64,000 nucleotides of DNA, from contig CALOCN010000001.1 in NCBI GenBank assembly GCA_942491735.1, forward strand, positions 248,001 to 312,000, read 5' to 3'. The DNA is from CALOCN01 sp942491735. GTDB lineage: Bacteria > Eisenbacteria > RBG-16-71-46 > JABDJR01. Position numbers and translations under genes: made by a program. Below, piece by piece: positions 1 to 8,975 of the stretch; the stretch's first letter is position 1, and each line of letters begins with the position of its first letter. The notes below the pieces were generated by a model that saw only the letters and a list, made by a program, of their open reading frames with translations, made no database searches and was not told where the DNA came from.

Positions 1-529
1 AGGCCTGGGCCCGGTCCCGGTAACGGCGGCGCAACCCCAACGCGGGAAGATCGTGCATGAGCCACTTGCGTGGCGTGCGGCAACCTTCGCGCATGCAGAT
101 GGGGCCCACCTGGGACGGACAGGGGGTGCCGCGAACGGTCACGTGGGTCTTGAGCGGGCAAACCGCCTCGAAGGTGTGGAGGCTGACCACGATGGGAGGG
201 GCGCCCCGAGGCAGGTCGCGCAGCAGGGCCAACGCCTCGAGAAAGGCCCAGTGGCAATGGAGGATGTCCGGTTGCTCCGCCCGGAGCCACGCGTCGAGGG
301 TTTCGGTCAGGGCCGGGTTGGGAAGGTGAATGGTCCGGTACTCACCCCAACCCCGTTTGCGCCGCTGGTAGGGGACACCCGGCCCCCCCGCGTCCGGGCC
401 CTCGATCCAGAACCAGGATGGGGTGATCCCGGCGGCGTCCAGGTGCGGCGCCATGCTGCGGACATAGGTGGACACGCCGCACAGCCGTTTGTGCCAGGGC
501 TCCGTGGTCAGGAGGTGTCCCACCTTCAT
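1..529 (-). CDS. Glycosyltransferase family 4, N-terminal part (runs off window)
   Basis: The frame is open from an ATG at 529 to the window edge (176 codons), so the C-terminal half with the nucleotide-sugar site lies outside. It shows the GT4 donor-side N-domain: MKVGHLLTTEPW, then CGVSTYVRSMAPHL, ILHCHWAFLEAL and SLHTFEAVCPL, which match the usual G-G-V/S loop and the HCHW and H-x-F-x-x-CP motifs. A Cys-rich patch (CPSQVGPICMREGC) follows, as in some O-antigen or capsule GT4 enzymes. The ATG overlaps the stop of the upstream gene as ATGA, so it is translationally coupled to the four other transferases of this minus-strand operon. The acceptor and sugar cannot be told from sequence. Family is secure; specificity is unknown. 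Confidence 0.85.
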   Translation of the reverse strand, partial: MKVGHLLTTEPWHKRLCGVSTYVRSMAPHLDAAGITPSWFWIEGPDAGGPGVPYQRRKRGWGEYRTIHLPNPALTETLDAWLRAEQPDILHCHWAFLEALALLRDLPRGAPPIVVSLHTFEAVCPLKTHVTVRGTPCPSQVGPICMREGCRTPRKWLMHDLPALGLRRRYRDRAQA

Positions 530-1524
530 GGTCCGTGACCTTCCCGCCCGAGCACGCTGTCATGGGCCTCGGTCAGTGCGTCCCGAAACATGGCCGGAGA
601 GCGGGTGGCCAGCAGTCGTGTCCGATCCCGCTGCGCACGCTCCCTCCAACCGGTCCTGTCCGCGGCGATGCTCCGTAGCGCTTCCCGGAGCGCCTCCGGA
701 TCTCCGGGGGGGACCGCGATTGCTCCCGACGCGACGTCCAGTTGTTCGGCAAGACCGCCCACGCGGCTGGCCACGACCGGAATGCCCCGCGCCAGCGCTT
801 CCTGGGCCACGAGGCCGAAAGCCTCGGTGTAGGCGGGCAGGGCAACGAGGTCGCACGCGTCGTAGGCCGCGCTCATGCCGGCCGCATCCAACGCCCCGGC
901 ACGGTCCACGCGGAGCCCGCGGGTCCACCATCGGGACGCCAGGCGAAGGTGAGGAAAGTCGGACCCGGCAATCCGGAGTTGCACCGGATCGGGGAAGCCG
1001 CGCAGCGCCGCCGCCAGCACCGGGAGGCCCTTGCGCAGGCTGTCCCGCCCCGCGAACAGCACCCGCAGCGTGCGGCCGTTCGGTTCCGGCGGGTTGGAAA
1101 GCGGCGTGTGCGGATCGACCGGGATGGGAATGTGCCGGCAGGGCAGCTCCGGGAGCGCGTTGACCATGGCGCGGGAGTGGACGACGACCAGGTCGGCGCG
1201 TGCCAGGAGAGCAAGAAAGCGCGGGCGCTGGTACCGCCAACGTCGCCGCCGCAGGGGAGCGTCGAAGGCGGGATAGGCGGGAGACCCGGTCCAGTACGCG
1301 TCGTGCAGATCCACGATGAGCGTGCCGCGGAAGTCGAGAAAACGCGGGTCTCCCAGGACGGACTTCGCGTCCAGGACATGGAGCAGCGTCGCGTCCCCGG
1401 GCAGGGGCTCCTGGGCACCCTGGATCCGGAGGGTCGGGTCCGACTGCAGGAGATCGCACACCAGCCCCGCGTAGGTGGACGATCCGGTGTGGGCGTCATG
1501 GGTCGGGGTGACGAGAATCCTCAT
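526..1524 (-). CDS. Glycosyltransferase family 4
   Basis: A 332-residue GT-B transferase, presumably moving a sugar from a nucleotide-sugar to a surface polysaccharide at the cytoplasmic membrane. The N-domain starts MRILVTPTHDAHTGSSTYAG. The C-domain carries LFAGRDSLRKGLPVLAAAL (near residue 165), the phosphate-binding stretch, and EAFGLVAQEALARG (near 240), the E-x7-E signature of GT4. Length is typical (about 330-400). The start overlaps the stop of the upstream GT2 gene (ATGA at 1521-1524), and its own stop overlaps the next start (526-529). It belongs to the coupled cluster of five transferases. Donor and acceptor are not predictable. Confidence 0.9.
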   Translation of the reverse strand: MRILVTPTHDAHTGSSTYAGLVCDLLQSDPTLRIQGAQEPLPGDATLLHVLDAKSVLGDPRFLDFRGTLIVDLHDAYWTGSPAYPAFDAPLRRRRWRYQRPRFLALLARADLVVVHSRAMVNALPELPCRHIPIPVDPHTPLSNPPEPNGRTLRVLFAGRDSLRKGLPVLAAALRGFPDPVQLRIAGSDFPHLRLASRWWTRGLRVDRAGALDAAGMSAAYDACDLVALPAYTEAFGLVAQEALARGIPVVASRVGGLAEQLDVASGAIAVPPGDPEALREALRSIAADRTGWRERAQRDRTRLLATRSPAMFRDALTEAHDSVLGREGHGP

Positions 1525-2465
1525 GGCCTGCGGTTCCGTCGGCGCAGCATGGAGCGGACCGAGCCGGCCAACCAGGCCGGATCCACCGGACCCTCGCTCT
1601 CGAACCGGGTCGGGTGGGCGGCATGATGGGACTCGGCATCGCGAATCCCGCGTCGCAACTCCCCGAGCCGTCCCCGCAGGACGGCCCGGGTGCGGGCGGC
1701 GGCGGTTTCGATCGCCCCCGCACCGTGGCGGCGCGGGAAACCCTCTCCCAGGTTGCGCAAGCGGAACAACCGATGCGCCCGCGCCATGTGGTAGGGCTTG
1801 GCCGCTCCGGCGCCGGAGTCGTGCTCGTGGGTGACGAGGGGATCATCCACCCAGCCGCATTCCCATCCGCGCCGACGGGCCCGCAGCGCAACCTCCAGGT
1901 CCTCGTAGTAAAGAAAGTAGTCCTCGGGAAATCCGCCCAGATCCTCCAGCAGTTCCCGACGGTAGGCCGCCGCGGCGCCGGTGGGACCCAGGAGCGGTTG
2001 TGTCGCGAGCTCCTGCGGGGGGGCATCCACCGGCAGGCCGTGACCCCGGAGAAAGCCCATGCCGCCGGCGGTCAGGGCGAGTCCGGCCGAATCCAGTTCG
2101 CCCCGGGCCCCACTCCGTTGCACCCGGACCGCGGCCATGCCCACCCGCGGACCCTGATGCAGGGTCGTGATCATGGCAGCGGCCCAGGACGGCTCGGCGA
2201 CCGCGTCCGGGTTGAGGAGAAGCAGGGTGTCCGCGTGGGTCTCACGCCAACCCAGGTTCACCCCGGCCCCGAAGCCTCGGTTCGCCCCACGCAGGGTTTG
2301 ATGCAAGGGACCCGCGGCGAATCGTGGCGCGTCGCCGTCCGGGGAGTGGTCCACCAGCACCACATGGACCGGGGCGTCCTGGAGGCGCAGGGACTCGACG
2401 CATCGCCGGGTGCGGTCCGGTTGGTTGAAGTGCACCACGACGGCGGCGACCGACGGGTCGGTCAT
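1521..2465 (-). CDS. Glycosyltransferase family 2 (rhamnosyltransferase-like)
   Basis: A 314-residue GT-A enzyme. It begins MTDPSVAAVVVHFNQPDRT, the usual first strand of WbbL-type GT2. NRGFGAGVNLGW and LLLLNPDA follow, the latter supplying the metal-site acidic residue. GPTGAAAAYRRELLEDLGGF and YYEDLEVALRARRRG complete the acceptor half with its conserved ED. The same reading frame stays open far upstream, because the preceding gene has a frameshift that enters this frame. The true start is the ATG at 2465, where it overlaps the TGA of the upstream GT4 as ATGA. Probably adds a deoxyhexose or similar sugar to a repeat unit; the sugar is a guess from family resemblance. Confidence 0.88.
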   Translation of the reverse strand: MTDPSVAAVVVHFNQPDRTRRCVESLRLQDAPVHVVLVDHSPDGDAPRFAAGPLHQTLRGANRGFGAGVNLGWRETHADTLLLLNPDAVAEPSWAAAMITTLHQGPRVGMAAVRVQRSGARGELDSAGLALTAGGMGFLRGHGLPVDAPPQELATQPLLGPTGAAAAYRRELLEDLGGFPEDYFLYYEDLEVALRARRRGWECGWVDDPLVTHEHDSGAGAAKPYHMARAHRLFRLRNLGEGFPRRHGAGAIETAAARTRAVLRGRLGELRRGIRDAESHHAAHPTRFESEGPVDPAWLAGSVRSMLRRRNRRP

Positions 2466-3620
2466 TCCGGGGGGGCCTCGCGCAACGCGGTTTCCAGGTC
2501 CTGCCCGCAGGTCTCGACCGAGAACCGGGAGGACACCCATTCCCGGCCGGCCCCGCCCATGGCCCGGCCCCGGTCGGGAAGATTCCAGGCCATTTGCAGC
2601 GCCTGGGCCAGCGGTTCCGGATCCGGATCCGCGACGATTCCGGTGGCGTCGGGGAGCACCGTTTCGGGGAGCCCCCCTTCGTTGACCACCACGACCGGAC
2701 GTCCCACCGCCTGGGCCTCCAGGGAGACGAGGCCGAAGGGTTCCCGCACCGCGCCCACCGCGACCAGTCGGGCTCGCTGCATGAGGTCGACCATTTCCTG
2801 GTGGGAAGGGTCGCCGATGATCGAGACCGGAACGCCCAGCCGGGAAGCGAGACGCCGCAACATCCGTGCGGTCCCGATGCGGCCCTTGTATCCGGCCAGC
2901 ACCAACCGAGGCGGCGTGGGCCAGGGTGGCCAGGGCGCGGATCACCCGTCCGTGTCCCTTCTGGGGGAGCAGGGCGCCGGGGCTGAGCACGTAGTCGCTG
3001 GTTCCTGTACCCGGGGTTGCCTGCAGCCACCGGGGATCCACCGACGGAAACACCACCCGCGCCTGGTCCCGTCCGTAGACGCGGGACACCGTCTGCGCCG
3101 TGTAGGCGGAGTTGGTAAAGAAGCGTCCGGCGGCCCGACCGTGGCGGCGGTCGTTGGCGTTGAGCCTTCGGGCCCAGGGGGTGTAGGCGGTACGGAAGGC
3201 TCGCCAGATGATCGGGTTGGGTCCGTCCTGCGGCCGGGGTTCGCGATAGAGACGCAAGGGTTCGGTGACATAGAAGATGGAACGGCTCCCCAGGAAGGAC
3301 AACAGGGCCGGGGCCCCCCGGTCCCGGCAGGCGTGAACCAGTCGGGCATCGTAGGCATCCCAGGTTGCCGCGAGCTGTCGTTCCACCGACTCCAGTTCCC
3401 CGTGGCCGCTGGCAAACCGGAAACGGTCCAGAAGGTAGAGGGGGCCGGGGAGGGGTTTGGGTCGGGGGCTCCCGATGAAGCTCACGTCCTGCACGACCGG
3501 GTAGGCACCCATGGGGGCAAAGACATCCACGTGGTGATCGCGGCGAAGCCAGGCGACATACCGGGCCAGGGCAAACGCCGCCCCTCCGGGGGCCAGGTCG
3601 TAGTACACCGCGATCTTCAC
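2462..3620 (-). pseudogene. Glycosyltransferase family 4, frameshifted
   Basis: Starts with GTG at 3620 (MKIAVYYDLAPGGAAFALAR) and reads as a normal GT4 through FFTNSAYTAQTVSRVYGRD and YVLSPGALLPQKGHGRVIRAL. Near 2906-2920 the frame breaks. The expected next strand (RLVLAGYKGRIGTARMLRRL) is in another frame and continues with AVGAVREPFGLVSLEAQAVG, the E-x7-E motif, to a TGA at 2462. Joined, the product would be about 385 residues, the normal length. One extra base or two missing bases in the G/C-rich run would explain it. Either a recent inactivating mutation or a sequencing/assembly error; every other junction of the operon is intact, which slightly favours error. Confidence 0.8.
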
Positions 3621-4840
3621 GCCGCACCTTCCACGATGCCGGCCACGCGCGCGTGGATCGCGGCCATGGCGGCGGCCTGGTGGCGCGTGTCGAACCGTTT
3701 GCGAACCCGGTCCTGTCCGGCCGTTCCCATGTCGCGCCGCTCCTGTACGTGGGTGGCCAGGCGATGCATTGCCGCGGCCAGGGACTGGGCGCTGTCCGGG
3801 TCGACCAGCAACCCGGTCCCGTTGTGCGTCACGATGTCCGGCATGCCGCCGTCGCGGGCGGCGATGACCGGCAACCCGGCCGCCATGGCTTCCAGCAACA
3901 CCAGACCCAGCGCTTCACCCAGGGAGGGAAGGACGAGGACGTCGAGTGCCGTGAGCAGGGGCGCAATCGGGGTGGCTCGGCCCACCAGATGCAACCGGTC
4001 CGCGACCGGGCTTGCCTGGGCGCGTGCGCGCAACGCGGGAAGATATCCCGGGCCATCGAGATCCGGTCCGTCTCCCACGATCAGCACGTGAACGGGGGGC
4101 TCGCCTGGGGCATGCGGCATGCGCTCCATGGCGTCGATGAGCAGCCCAACCCGCTTTCGCGGCAGCACCTGACCCACATAACCGATCACGCAGGCGTTGG
4201 GGGGAATGTGCAGGGCGTCCCGGATCGCTGCCGCGGGCATCTCCCGGTTCCACGCGGCAAAGGTGACCGGTTGCGACGCTCCGGTCTCGAACCGTTCCAG
4301 ATCCACCCCGTCCGGGAGAACCGCCTCGTGTTCGGGGGCGCGGAGCGCGGGAAAGGCCATCCGGCAGGCTTCGGTGAGAAACACGCAGGTGGGGCGGCGG
4401 AACCGGGCGCCCCATCGCAACGCCCACCGCTCACCGGTCTCGGTGTGGATGTCGCGCACGTGCCACACGACCGGGCGGTCCAACGGTGCCGCGATGGCCG
4501 AGCCCAGCACATGGGCTTCCATGGAGTGGGTGGTGACCAGCGCGGGGGGGGCTGTCTCCAGCAGCCGGGTCAGGTCGCGGCGTCCCCGGGTCACCCCCAG
4601 GGCGAACCGGGGGATCTTGGTGCCCCGAACCCCCATGGGGAGTTCCGGGGCATTCCAGGGGTGGAACCCAATGCCCAGGTCGCGGACGCGTTGTTCCAGT
4701 TCACCGCCACCGGGGGCGACCATGAGGGGCGACAGGGCCGTGGTGGGGTAGTACTTGAGCAGGCTCAGCATGCCCTCCTCGGCCCCGCCGGTGACATCAC
4801 GCGCGGTACTCAGGAACAGCAGCCGTTCCGGTTGGCTCAT
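3617..4840 (-). CDS. Glycosyltransferase family 4
   Basis: A 407-residue GT-B transferase. MSQPERLLFLSTARDVTGGA opens the N-domain with the G-G-A loop. HVRDIHTETGERWALRWG is the usual region after the H-x-R motif. IGYVGQVLPRKRVGLLIDAM (near 222) and GEALGLVLLEAMAAG (near 320) form the donor site with E-x7-E. The frame stays open further upstream, but that part has no GT character. The ATG at 4840 overlaps the upstream stop (ATGA), the rule in this operon, so it is chosen. The stop overlaps the GTG of the next gene. The substrate is unknown. Confidence 0.9.
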   Translation of the reverse strand: MSQPERLLFLSTARDVTGGAEEGMLSLLKYYPTTALSPLMVAPGGGELEQRVRDLGIGFHPWNAPELPMGVRGTKIPRFALGVTRGRRDLTRLLETAPPALVTTHSMEAHVLGSAIAAPLDRPVVWHVRDIHTETGERWALRWGARFRRPTCVFLTEACRMAFPALRAPEHEAVLPDGVDLERFETGASQPVTFAAWNREMPAAAIRDALHIPPNACVIGYVGQVLPRKRVGLLIDAMERMPHAPGEPPVHVLIVGDGPDLDGPGYLPALRARAQASPVADRLHLVGRATPIAPLLTALDVLVLPSLGEALGLVLLEAMAAGLPVIAARDGGMPDIVTHNGTGLLVDPDSAQSLAAAMHRLATHVQERRDMGTAGQDRVRKRFDTRHQAAAMAAIHARVAGIVEGAA

Positions 4841-5748
4841 GGGATCTCCGGTTCGCCGCGACGACCGGCGATGAGACCCCGGGTGAAACTCCAGTTGATG
4901 GCATGGCTCCAGCACCATCCGGTCAGAGGCTCCCAACCCAGGCGCTCGGCCAGGGGACGCATCATGCGGGACGCGGTGTAGCGCACGGTGCGCCAGGGGC
5001 TGGGCTGGGGAATGAGCACGAAGTCCGCGAACCCCGGCTCTTCCCGCAGGAGCCATGCGGCGATCTTCCCCTTGCGGTAGCGTCGCTCGCAGACCCGTTC
5101 CAGGGTCCAGGTATCGTCATGCCAACCCAGGGCATCCGGCTCGTAGAAGACCCGCAGGCCCCGCTGGGCGGCGAAGTAGGCAAAGAGGGTGTCGCTCCAG
5201 GCAATCACCCGTTCGTCGTAGCCGCCCAGTTCCTCGAGCCAGTCCCGATGAAGAGAGTAGTTGCAGCCGTAGAGATAGACGGGGTCCACGTGGCGGTTGC
5301 CGGGAAGCTGGTCGTATGCGAAGAGGATGCCGTTGCGGGCTTCCCATTCCATGAAGGGGTGGGGGAGACGATCGGGGTGCCACTGGGTGCGACCCAGCAC
5401 GGCGGTTCGTGGTTCGTTGAGCCGGTCGTGACAGGCGGCGTGCCGGGCGAGGAACCGGGGGTGGGGGTAGATGTCGTCGCCGATGACCACCACCAGCTCG
5501 CCTCGGGCCTGTCGGCGGGCGCGGTTGAGACAGGCCGCCTGCCCGGCGTGGGGCGCGGGGAGGGCGGTGAGCGGGAAGGGCCGGGTTCCGGTTTCCCCCT
5601 GAAGGTCCGCCTCGCCGTAGTCCTCCTCGCCGTCAATGGCCACCACGACCTCGAAAGGAGGGGCGTCCTCCTGCCGTGCGAGGTGGTCCAGGCAGCGGGC
5701 CAGGACCCGGGGCCGACGGTAGGTGGGGACGAGCACGCTGAGCTTCAT
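4837..5748 (-). CDS. Glycosyltransferase family 2, first gene of the cluster
   Basis: A 303-residue GT-A enzyme: MKLSVLVPTYRRPRVLARCL is the first Rossmann strand, VVAIDGEEDY and VVVIGDDIYPHPRF carry the nucleotide and metal acidic residues, and GGYDERVIAWSDTLFAYFA contains the acceptor-side acidic position. Another ATG lies four codons upstream (5760), but the strand that opens the fold begins at the second ATG. It is the promoter-proximal gene of a minus-strand operon that leaves the window at base 1, divergent from a plus-strand transferase group starting at 5825. Probably part of capsule, O-antigen or exopolysaccharide assembly. Confidence 0.88.
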   Translation of the reverse strand: MKLSVLVPTYRRPRVLARCLDHLARQEDAPPFEVVVAIDGEEDYGEADLQGETGTRPFPLTALPAPHAGQAACLNRARRQARGELVVVIGDDIYPHPRFLARHAACHDRLNEPRTAVLGRTQWHPDRLPHPFMEWEARNGILFAYDQLPGNRHVDPVYLYGCNYSLHRDWLEELGGYDERVIAWSDTLFAYFAAQRGLRVFYEPDALGWHDDTWTLERVCERRYRKGKIAAWLLREEPGFADFVLIPQPSPWRTVRYTASRMMRPLAERLGWEPLTGWCWSHAINWSFTRGLIAGRRGEPEIP

Positions 5749-5779
5749 GGCGGACAGCATGACGGGCTAGGGCAGGGTG

Positions 5780-5807
5780 GTGTCAAGGCGTCCGAAACGT
5801 CTATGAT
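5780..5807 (+). promoter_or_regulatory. Candidate promoter for the plus-strand GT cluster
   Basis: In the short divergent gap, GTGTCA (5780-5785), a 16-base spacer and TATGAT (5802-5807) resemble a sigma-70 promoter with a good -10 and a weak -35. The start codon at 5825 is only 18 bases past the -10, so the leader would be very short. Seen by eye only. Confidence 0.3.
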
Positions 5808-5824
5808 CCGGGCACCCGGAAGGC

Positions 5825-6811
5825 GTGGAGCCCACCCCCGCCTGGAGGCCCTATTTGAGTCCCAATCCTGAATCCGATCCCATCGATCTTTCCGTGGTCA
5901 TTCCGGTCCACAACGAGGCCGAGGCGCTCCCGGAGCTGGTCAACCGGCTGCGCAGCGTGCTGCCCGGGGCGGCCGAACGGTGGGAGATCATCCTGGTCGA
6001 CGACGGGAGCACGGACGGGAGCGCGCGTCTGCTGCGCAGGATGGCCTATGTCGAACCCCGGTTGCACCCGTTCGCGACCCGGATTCGCCAGGGCCAGACC
6101 CACGCGCTCCGGGCCGGTCTGGCCCGGGCCCGCGGCCGGATCGTGGTGACCCTGGACGGGGATCTCCAGAACCCGCCCGAGGAGATCCCCAAGCTGGTCG
6201 CCGCCCTGGACGACACGGTGGACGTGGTGGTGGGGTGGCGACGGGATCGTCACGACCCGTTCCTGGTGCGCCGCTTTCCTTCGGAGATCGCCAACCGCTG
6301 GATCCGTCGCTTGACCCGGGTGCCGGTGCACGACCACGGGTGCGCGCTGCGCGCCTATCGGGCCGATGTCATCCGGGACCTGCATCTCTACGGGGATCAC
6401 CACCGGCTGCTGCCGGCGGTCTGTTTCCTGCACGGAGCCCGGATCCGGGAAATCCCGGTGGCCCATGCGCCTCGTCGGACCGGTCGTTCCAAGTACGGCG
6501 TACGGCGGGTGTTCCGCGTCCTGGCCGACGTCCTGGCCATCTACATGCTGCTCCGTTACCGGCGTCATCCCTCGATCTGGTTCCTGTACCTCGCCCTCCC
6601 CATGGCGTTCTTCGCGTCCATGGCGCTTCTCATGTACGGCCTGACCACGGTGCAGACCCCGGAGAGTCCGGCCGTGGTGTGGCTGGGGGCCGCGTTCATC
6701 CTCGGCGTGTGCAGCCTTTCCCTGGGCGCCATGGCGGTGTTCTCCGAGTTCATGTTGCGCATGGAGCCCTCGGCCCTGCGCCCGCGCATCCTGGGTGGGG
6801 TGGCGTCATGA
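5825..6811 (+). CDS. Polyprenyl-phosphate glycosyltransferase (GT2, ArnC/DPM-like)
   Basis: A 328-residue membrane GT2. LSVVIPVHNEAEALPELVNR, ILVDDGSTDGSARLLRR and VTLDGDLQNPPEEIPKLV are the three diagnostic motifs of dolichol-phosphate-mannose synthase and ArnC-type enzymes. RTGRSKYGVRRVFRVLADV matches the R-x-x-G-x-S-K-Y region before the membrane. Two hydrophobic helices follow (residues about 255-277 and 284-307). The enzyme should move a sugar from a nucleotide donor onto undecaprenyl phosphate on the inner face of the membrane. The GTG start is the only one that leaves the whole fold intact; GGAAGG lies immediately before it, closer than usual. The stop overlaps the next start (ATGA). 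Confidence 0.88.
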   Translation: MEPTPAWRPYLSPNPESDPIDLSVVIPVHNEAEALPELVNRLRSVLPGAAERWEIILVDDGSTDGSARLLRRMAYVEPRLHPFATRIRQGQTHALRAGLARARGRIVVTLDGDLQNPPEEIPKLVAALDDTVDVVVGWRRDRHDPFLVRRFPSEIANRWIRRLTRVPVHDHGCALRAYRADVIRDLHLYGDHHRLLPAVCFLHGARIREIPVAHAPRRTGRSKYGVRRVFRVLADVLAIYMLLRYRRHPSIWFLYLALPMAFFASMALLMYGLTTVQTPESPAVVWLGAAFILGVCSLSLGAMAVFSEFMLRMEPSALRPRILGGVAS

Positions 6812-7785
6812 ACTCGGTGCGTTTCTCGCTCATCATTCCGGTGACCGCTCCCGGCGATGTCGAATCGTTGCTGGATCCGGTGGAGCGCATCCTGGTCATC
6901 GAGAACCGCACCGGCGAAGCGGTGTTCGTGTTCGACGGCCATCGCGGGCGTGACGCGGCGCACCTGCGGGAGCTGGCCGCGGGGCGCGAGGGGATCCGGG
7001 TGGTGGAGCTGCACCAACGGCTCGGGGAGTCGGCCGCCCTCGCGGCGGGGTTCCGGGATGCCCGGGGGCGCTACCTGGTCCGGTTGCCCGGCCGGGAGCA
7101 GGTGGACTTCAAGGTGGTGAGCCGGATTCTCAAGGAACTGGAAACCGGGGTGGATTGCGTGCTGGTGGAGCGGGTCGACGCCGCGACCGGCAAGCGGACC
7201 GGCGGTTGGCAGCGCCGACTGCACAACTTCATCCTGAGCCGGATCGCCCGCTCGGATATTCGCGACGTGGGCTGTCAGGTCCAGGGATTTACCCCGGAGG
7301 TTGCGGCGGCCCTGCCCCTGCACGGGAGCCTGCATCGCTATCTTCCGGTCCTGGTGGGGCTGGAGGGTTTCTCCACCACCCACGTCCAGGAATCGGATAC
7401 CGCCGTGTCCCACCCCCAGGAGCGCCGCTCGGTGCGTTCCTACCCGGCCCGTGCCCTGGACTTTCTTGCCGTGTTGTTCCTGGCCCGCAGCACCGGGAGT
7501 CCGCTGCGGTTCTTCGGGATGCTGGGGATGCTGCCGCTGGTGACCGGTACCGCGCTCACCCTGTGGCTGGTGGTGGAGCGCTTCACCCTGGGACAGCCGC
7601 TGGCCGGGCGGCCCCTGCTGCTGCTTGGATTGCTCCTCATCACCGCGGGGATCCAGGCCCTGGCCATCGGGTTCCTGAGCGAACTCATGGTCTACCTGCA
7701 CTACCGGGACCGTCACCCCGACCGGGTGCGGCCGGTGCAGCCGTCCCCCACCGAGCACTCGTCCACCCAACGCGACGGGTCGTAG
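6808..7785 (+). CDS. Divergent GT2-like membrane protein, probable pseudo-enzyme
   Basis: 325 residues, with the same architecture as the gene before it: a GT2-like soluble half (VRFSLIIPVTAPGDV, then LGESAALAAGFRDARG) and two C-terminal helices (about 236-256 and 268-290). The key residues are changed. Where the upstream paralogue has VTLDGDLQNP this protein has VRLPGREQVD, so the D-x-D metal motif is gone, and the VDDGSTDGS loop is shortened to VFVFDGHRGRD. It overlaps the upstream gene by ATGA. Likely a paralogue of the upstream enzyme, either inactive and acting as a partner or with altered chemistry. That it is non-catalytic is inference from the missing residues. Confidence 0.7.
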   Translation: MNSVRFSLIIPVTAPGDVESLLDPVERILVIENRTGEAVFVFDGHRGRDAAHLRELAAGREGIRVVELHQRLGESAALAAGFRDARGRYLVRLPGREQVDFKVVSRILKELETGVDCVLVERVDAATGKRTGGWQRRLHNFILSRIARSDIRDVGCQVQGFTPEVAAALPLHGSLHRYLPVLVGLEGFSTTHVQESDTAVSHPQERRSVRSYPARALDFLAVLFLARSTGSPLRFFGMLGMLPLVTGTALTLWLVVERFTLGQPLAGRPLLLLGLLLITAGIQALAIGFLSELMVYLHYRDRHPDRVRPVQPSPTEHSSTQRDGS

Positions 7786-7790
7786 CGTCC

Positions 7791-8975
7791 TTGGCGGCGC
7801 CCCAGTCAACGCGGCCGGATCCCGCGGATCTTCGCGTGGTCATGGTCGCCCCCACCCCCTTCTTCAGCGACCGCGGATGTCACGTACGCATCTACGAGGA
7901 AGCGCGTGGGCTCATGCGCCGCGGGGTCTCGGTCACCGTGTGCACCTACTTCCTGGGGGACGACCCCGAGGGCCTGGAAGTTCGCCGTGCGGCGCCGCTC
8001 CCCGGTTACCGCAAGCGCTCCGCCGGCCCATCCTGGGGAAAGCTGATCCTGGACGCGTCGCTGTTTCGACTGGTGCGGCGCGTCGTGCGCGAAGTGCAAC
8101 CCCACGTGATCCACGCGCACCTGCACGAGGGGATGGCCATTGCTTCCCGGGTGCGGGCCCCGGGGGCGCGCAAGATCCTGGATGTGCAGGGAAGCCTCAC
8201 CGACGAAGTGCTGGATCACCGGTTCGTGCCGGGATGGACGCGGGGCATGCTGGAACGGACCGAGCGCCGGATTAGTCGTTCGGCGGACCGGGTGGTGACC
8301 AGCCATCAGGCGGCGGCGACCGAGCTGGTCGATCGGTTCGGGGTCCCGGGGGAGCGGGTGCGGCTGATCGGGGATGCCGGGTCGCTGGGTCCGGCCGATC
8401 CCGCGGTGACCGCGGCGTATCGCACACGGTGGGGGCTGGCCCCGGACGAGCCCATCGTCCTCTACACCGGAGTCCTGGGCGATCACCAGGGCACCCCCTT
8501 CCTGCTGGACCTGGCGGAGTCGCTACGGGAGCGAGGGAGCGCGGCACGCATCGTCGCGTTGGGTTATCCGGAAAGGACCTGGCAGGAACGGGCAAAGGCG
8601 CGGGGGGTGGCGGATCGCATCCTGTTCCCCGGGCGCTTTCCCTATGCGGACTATGCCTCGTTGCTGGCGCTGGGCACGGTGGCGGTGAGCCCCAAGGTGA
8701 GCACCACCGAAGGGAACCAGAAGCTCTGTGCGTACCTGGAGGCGGGGCTGGCCGTGGTGGCGTTCGATACCCCGGCCACCGGGGAGATCCTGGGGGACGC
8801 CGGCGTGCGCGTGCCGGTGGGGGATGGAGCGGCGCTGGCGGAAGTGGTCGTGCAGCTGCTGGAGAACGAGGAGCGACGGCGTGGGCTGGAGGAGGCCGCG
8901 GTGGCTAGGGCCCGGGTGGTGGGAAGTTGGGATCGGGTGGTGGACCGCCTGCTGGATGCGTACCTGGAAGCCTAG
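7791..8975 (+). CDS. Glycosyltransferase family 4
   Basis: A GT-B transferase of about 390 residues. LRVVMVAPTPFFSDRGCHVR opens the N-domain with the G-C/G loop, PHVIHAHLHEGMAIAS gives the H-A-H motif, and IVLYTGVLGDHQGTPFLLDL and VSPKVSTTEGNQKLCAYLEA supply the donor side; the last holds an E-x-N-x-K variant of the usual E-x7-E. The start is uncertain. TTG at 7791 is used here because it follows the upstream stop by five bases; GTG at 7836 or ATG at 7842 would also keep the first strand. Last gene of the three-gene cluster. It meets the minus-strand gene tail to tail, both stops sharing CTAG at 8972-8975. Confidence 0.82.
   Translation: MAAPQSTRPDPADLRVVMVAPTPFFSDRGCHVRIYEEARGLMRRGVSVTVCTYFLGDDPEGLEVRRAAPLPGYRKRSAGPSWGKLILDASLFRLVRRVVREVQPHVIHAHLHEGMAIASRVRAPGARKILDVQGSLTDEVLDHRFVPGWTRGMLERTERRISRSADRVVTSHQAAATELVDRFGVPGERVRLIGDAGSLGPADPAVTAAYRTRWGLAPDEPIVLYTGVLGDHQGTPFLLDLAESLRERGSAARIVALGYPERTWQERAKARGVADRILFPGRFPYADYASLLALGTVAVSPKVSTTEGNQKLCAYLEAGLAVVAFDTPATGEILGDAGVRVPVGDGAALAEVVVQLLENEERRRGLEEAAVARARVVGSWDRVVDRLLDAYLEA

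Noticed and set aside
1521..3620. A single 699-residue transferase fusion
   Set aside because: The middle part is out-of-frame translation of a GT4 gene after a frameshift; the two ends are separate GT4 and GT2 genes.
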